DNA of 64,000 nucleotides from Ananas comosus (lineage: Eukaryota; Streptophyta; Magnoliopsida; Poales; Bromeliaceae): contig NC_033623.1 of the NCBI RefSeq assembly GCF_001540865.1, forward strand, positions 12,113,286-12,177,285, written 5' to 3'. The position numbers and the translations under genes were made by a program. Numbering within the stretch: the first letter of the stretch is position 1; each line of letters begins with the position of its first letter. A model generated the notes under the pieces. It was not told the DNA's origin, did no database searches, and worked only from the letters and a program-made list of their open reading frames with translations. This document shows positions 59,001-64,000 of this stretch, piece after piece.

Positions 59001-60472
59001 GTATAAACTAGTACGTCTACATGTCGTCTGTCGTGTTACACCAACCACTTGTGTTTGTAAAATTGTTTGTGTTGGGGTAACTTGATCTGAAGCAGAGCTT
59101 TTCTGGTTAAGTTTATATGAAATTTCGAACCAGAGAAATGAAACCATTGACGTGTAGCTGGGACATATGACTCCATGCTTCTATTGGATCCTGTTGGTTC
59201 TCGTGTTGTGTAACTATTGACTTGCTTCCAATGCTTTGTGTATAAATGTGATCAAATTTGGGACATGGTGGCTAATGATAACTATAACGATCCTTATTTG
59301 TGACATCCAAATTTTAACTGTACATAATAGCCTAATCGCATGATAATTGCGTGTTGGTTCGTGAGTTTGTAAATTACGTGTTTTCTCTCGCAATGATTGT
59401 TATTGTGGCTCTACATTTCTTTAGACAAAGACCATTTGTTCGTAAGTTCGCTAGTACCCGACAATATCATCATCAGTGCATTGGCATTTCAATATTCCTT
59501 CACCATGATATGGTAATGTGGATCACATGACGAGTTTTGAAATATTTAAAGGACTTAAAACAAAATGTGAAACTAACCTGGAGGGATACAAAATGACGAT
59601 GCTTTCATCATTTAGTCTCTGATCAGGTTTATTTCGTCTCACTTACGGTGGGACATGCATGCCGTCGCAAACGAACAAGCAATACGATTGAGCTATTCTG
59701 CAGATATCCGTACACATTATACAAACAAACAACTTGTCGATCTATATATGCAGATCAAATTAATAGGATTTTCAATTATCTTCGTCATATCGTCGATTAA
59801 AGTCGTCATCAATAGAGTGATTGTAACTAGACAATGCGATTTAGATGGTTCATTTTGATCCAACTTTTTGATTGGATTTCATCGTACCGTTGATGGTTAA
59901 TTTTGCAAAACTTAATCAGGGTTAACATGAATTATATGTTTGATATTTCTAACATGATAGCTAATCTGAGACGATATTGTTCCAACTACTTTTAGGTGTG
60001 TAATCACGAAGGTGATCACTCTTGCTAATTAATACTTAAATCTACTAGAAATTAAAAGGTTTTTATGCTTATATATGTATAATTCACTGCACATGCTATG
60101 ACCTATTAAGCATCACAGCAATGTGAAAGCAACGTAAAACCGTAGGACTACTTACAGGTAGGTGGTCCAGATATTACCTGTACATATAGTCAAGGAAAAT
60201 TAATGATGAGATAGATATTTGATGAGTTAACATATATGAATCTAAAAGGAAAAAAACAAAATTAGAGATAAATATTCGTAATTTTAGTAATTTATGAGTA
60301 ACGCAAAAGTTTGCAAACTCAATTACAATCAACTAAGTTTACGTTCGAACGGCAAAAAGTTGTATTTTTATTCCTGGCTTTGAGTGATTCAGCTAGAGCT
60401 ACACAAACTGGCCCAATAAACATATAAAGAGATTCAAAATCTCGAAGCACCGCAAGAAGATCAAAACCAACA

Positions 60473-60475
<3 letters not shown>
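59001..60475. other. 3' flank of the RING-H2 ligase gene and intergenic DNA
   Basis: The first 200 bases or so are probably 3' untranslated. No other gene seen. Confidence 0.5.

Positions 60476-60503
<28 letters not shown>
60476..60503. repeat. Poly(T) tract
   Basis: About 28 T in a row. It may be the poly(A) end of a minus-strand retroposon, but no flanking duplication is evident. Confidence 0.7.
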
Positions 60504-61606
60504 GGGTATGAGAACATACAATAAGGACACAAAGAACACAAACTTTTGTTATTAATTAAAACATGTGTATAAGCTAGTATAAATTTTTTCGAAACACCAA
60601 GATATGCAGAGTTGGCAAATCGTAAGTTGTCTTAAACTTATCCAAAGAATCGCACGAAGAGCAACAACATACTGAGGATCCTGTACTGTGACTATCGTGC
60701 TTACGTACGTACATCGTTTTAGTCATTGTCATATCATTAAGAGCCCATATTTATGTAACATGATGTAGCTGTAATGATCGTGTTTTCATTGTTGAATCAG
60801 TAATCAATTAGGGCTTAATAAATAGTATGTTTTTTTTAGTTTAATAAATAGTATCTTTAATATATTATTGCATGTGCCTGTGTTCCACAAAGGTTGGAAA
60901 TATATTCATTTTAAGAGGTAAAGAAAAACATTTTTTAAAAGGACCGTGATTGTCGTAGCTAATAGTTTATCGCAAGGTTACGTTTAAGAGTTGTTTGATT
61001 TTCTCATATGATTTTTATTTTTTAATTTTTGGCGTTTTAAAAGCATATTTGTTGTTTATCTTAATAAAGAGACTCTCTCTATTCTCGAACCCCATGACAT
61101 CTACATGCACTTGAAAAAAGAAAAGGAAAATAATATGCATAGGGTTACACAAAATTTCACAATATTATGTTGTACACAAATCAAATAATTCCATAAGATT
61201 GATAATTAATAAATCGTACTAATTACAAATAATAACAGTTTAATTTATGTATATTTCTATAGCTTTCAATGAACTGAGTAATAAGCTTCGAATTTGGAGT
61301 AACGAGCAAATGCTCTGAATCCTCAGGACCTATCAGGCGTTCAAAATTTCAAAAAATAAATGCATTTTTATTCAAAAATAGAGAGCACCATGATGCCACG
61401 CTCAAGAGCAAAAATGTTCGGTATATTTAATTATAACTTTTCGTTAAATTAGCTTAAACTATAAGAGACAATGATGTTTATATATTTTATATTTAACTGT
61501 CTCCAATTTATGTTATGGATCCTGAGAAAGCTGAATTAGCTAGCTAGGCGAGATAATTATAGAATTTGGGTCCTTAATTCATATCACATGCACGAGAAAA
61601 GTTCTT
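60504..61606. other. AT-rich intergenic DNA, no gene seen
   Basis: No coding or RNA feature recognised. Confidence 0.5.
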
Positions 61607-61615
61607 ATAAAATTT

Positions 61616-61976
61616 GGGAAAAACTTCAAATGTCATTTCTGTGGTTTTACACTTTCTCACTTTAGTGCCCTGCCGTTTGTTTAAAGTGTATCAATTTAGT
61701 GCCCTGTGGTTTTCTTTTTATTTTTTTGTTATCGATTCCACTAATTCTTTTCGTTAAATTATTGGTTTAAACTAAAAAAGGGAATTAAAGTGAATATTCG
61801 ATAAATCTAGATGGAGGTATCTGAAGTTTTTTATATATAATTTAACGAAATATTAACAAAAAAGTTGACAAAAAGATAAAAATAAAACCACATGATACTA
61901 ACTTGATACACTTTAAATCACAGAGTACTAAAGTAAAAAAATACGAAGCCAGGGGGGTGGTATTTGAAGTTTTTTC
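61616..61976. mobile_element. Mutator-type MITE with 9-bp target-site duplication
   Basis: GGGAAAAACTTCAAATG, then CTCACTTTAGTGCCCTG, AAAGTGTATCAATTTAGT and GTGGTTTT on the left are mirrored by the right arm (AAAACCACATGATACTAAC, TTGATACACTTTAAATCAC, TATTTGAAGTTTTTTC), about 95 bases each. ATAAAATTT at 61607-61615 and 61977-61985 is the 9-bp target duplication. Confidence 0.85.
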
Positions 61977-61985
61977 ATAAAATTT

Positions 61986-64000
61986 TTCTTACCAATTTCC
62001 AACAATGGGGAGCTTCTAGATTCAACCTAACTCCCTACAGCTTGTAGGAAAAAGATGTCACTGCTTTCACCACCCAAATAGTACTCACATGCTTTTGTTG
62101 AAGACTTTTTTTTTTTCTTTTTCCTTTTTTTCCCAATAATCTCATGTTGGTAAATATTTTTGTATAATTAATAATTAGAAGTTTGAGTTTTACTCCTTTC
62201 GGAGATATTAGTATCTATAAATCTACAAAATACTATAAATCCTTAAGATTTTAATCCACGTGGCGAAACCTCAACAATTTGAGCTATGGTGGTGGGTTCA
62301 TCTCTCTTTTTTCTATTGGCTGGTGATGAGCTCACACAATGAATGCTTACCCATTTCTTTATAGGCTTTGCATTTTTCTTTCATTTCTTTATTGTCTGAA
62401 CCCTCATGTCTAGACTTTCCACCTTCCTTCCATCTCTTTGCTTGAGTTCTCATGTTGATACATCGTCCCTAATGCTTGCTCACATCTTTTCGTCTTTCGT
62501 GTCCTCGCATCGATACATTATTTCTAAATCCTTGGCTGCCTTATTTTTCTCATATTAAATTCTCCTTTTTCGTTTTCCCCCACTACCCCACCTTCGCCGC
62601 AATAGTTTTCCATATTGACAGCAATGACGGCGAAGGCTCCTTTCGTTGCATCCTCCGATCTCTCCCTCTCCCTGTTGCCTAAATCCTAAATCCTAAATTT
62701 TTTCCTTTTTTCGTTTCTTACGTTGTTTTATGTTAGATTGTAATTCCATTCTATTTTACTAAAATATTCGTATCAGCCGTATCGCGCGGGCCTCTTTTCC
62801 TTTGGTTCTTATAATTTTGCTTCTCCTTGAATATATTGTTATTACTATCGTTAGCAATAGCTACCCAGTAAACTCAGACAACTTCTCTTTCTTACTATTT
62901 AAGATCTAATTTTCTATCAAATTTAAATTTTGGCCTCTCTAAACCTTAATTCTTGTCTTCGTCCCTGCGCACGCCCCTGCACTAAGCGTGCAGGTAGTAT
63001 TTTCGTCATGTTTTCTACTGACTCTTCTCTTGGTAGGCACATTTTTTCTTTATCTACTGCATAATCTACGTGTAGACATCGCACCCACGGAGACTTAGCC
63101 TAGCTGTTGGTAGTCCTTTTTCCGTTTCCTGATCATAACGCAACATTTATGGCCAAGCAACCAATTCTTTTTTCTCCACCAGTTATATTCAGTCTGCGTT
63201 GAGTTTGCTTCATGTAGTATTATTAGTTATTTCAATATAATCAGATATAAGAAAATTTTGAACTATAATACTATTGATATTGTATTACCGCATTTAATTT
63301 AATATAATAATATTATAATGTTGATTACAGTATATATAGAATTACTATGTGTGATTCAATTTATAAAATTCAGTAATTCTGATGGTAAAAAATATAATAA
63401 TTTTGATAGTAAGAGTTTTACATAACATGTAAGATTACATGCCATCGGTAATATAAGATATCCGAGTCCCTATTTGGTAATATTTTTGGAGTAGTTTTAC
63501 ACCATTTTTAATGTTACCAATCAAATTTCAAATTGAATGAACAAAACATAGTAATTCTGACCGAATAACCGGAATAAAAAACGCCCAAATTTTAAAATAA
63601 TAATAATAATATTATTATTATTACTACTATATATTATTATTTTATTGTAATTAAGCAAAAAAATTTTATTGGCATGTTTAAGTTTGCGAATAACACTTAG
63701 AGAGCTCATTAATTCTACAAGCCAACGGAGTCAAAGTTGGGATATAGATATATTTAATTTTGTATGGAGTATACTAACAAGAACCTAGAACACATATAAT
63801 TGTTAAAGAATAGCATTAATACCTAGCATTTTATAAAGGTTCTATGACTAATTTATGTTCTTAATTATAATTTTCTTTATTTTCAGTAGCCATTTAATTA
63901 CCGGTTTGCATAAATAGATGTGCCGTAGTGCAACAAGAAATTAAAGCCATGCATTACGTGAGATCATGGTGATGAAAAAGAGATTATATAGTAATTAATC
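61986..64000. other. Intergenic DNA to the window edge, no gene seen
   Basis: Slightly less AT-rich near 62300-62700, where short frames lack any domain. Beyond that it is AT-rich with ATT/AAT runs near 63595-63650. Confidence 0.45.

Noticed and set aside
62680..62702. Telomere-like CCTAAATCCTAAAT repeat
   Set aside because: Only about three units and not the exact plant CCCTAAA repeat; too short to be meaningful.

Overview
The window is nuclear DNA from a flowering plant. Interrupted genes with GT-AG introns, GC-rich first coding exons set in very AT-rich intergenic DNA, and only plant-type gene families (HD-ZIP IV, IQD, PMT methyltransferase, BIG BROTHER-type RING ligase) suggest a monocot, perhaps a commelinid such as pineapple. 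The species is an inference, not something the sequence proves.

Layout: (1) 104-610, minus: the first two coding exons of an HD-ZIP class IV transcription factor that runs off the left edge, with a GA/CT-rich leader and promoter to about 1.8 kb. (2) 1.8-20.3 kb: a gene-poor block of tRNA-type SINEs, MITEs, a CACTA-like end and two direct duplications associated with single-N positions. (3) 20388-23034, plus: a complete five-exon rhomboid intramembrane protease. (4) 24148-27384, minus: a complete seven-exon PMT7-like Golgi methyltransferase. (5) 27.4-33.4 kb: repeats, including a 0.7 kb direct duplication at a single N. (6) 33494-35722, minus: an IQD calmodulin-binding protein whose first visible exon is fused in frame to a fragment of a JINGUBANG-like WD40 protein. 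(7) 35.7-45.2 kb: MITEs, including one with 8-bp target duplications and others sitting in (TA)n tracts. (8) 45253-48039, minus: a PMT15/16-like methyltransferase lacking its N-terminus and with a broken reading frame at a single N. A 2 kb block containing its last exon is repeated upstream at 48041-50050. (9) 50.1-54.7 kb: a chain of MITEs separated by (TA)n, two N gaps and a retroposon with an 18-bp target duplication. (10) 54.7-59.0 kb, plus: a complete RING-H2 E3 ubiquitin ligase of the BIG BROTHER type. (11) 59.0-64.0 kb: intergenic, with one MITE flanked by 9-bp target duplications.

The genes do not form a pathway; they are ordinary plant neighbours. Two are related: both PMT proteins belong to the plant DUF248 (Methyltransf_29) family, but to different subgroups. 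I did not find a clear previously undescribed system. The strongest candidates for a second look are the WD40-IQD fusion, the truncated PMT with its displaced last exon, the (TA)n-associated MITE chain and the SINE family. Several oddities coincide with single-N positions, which probably mark assembly joins, so artefact must be excluded first.
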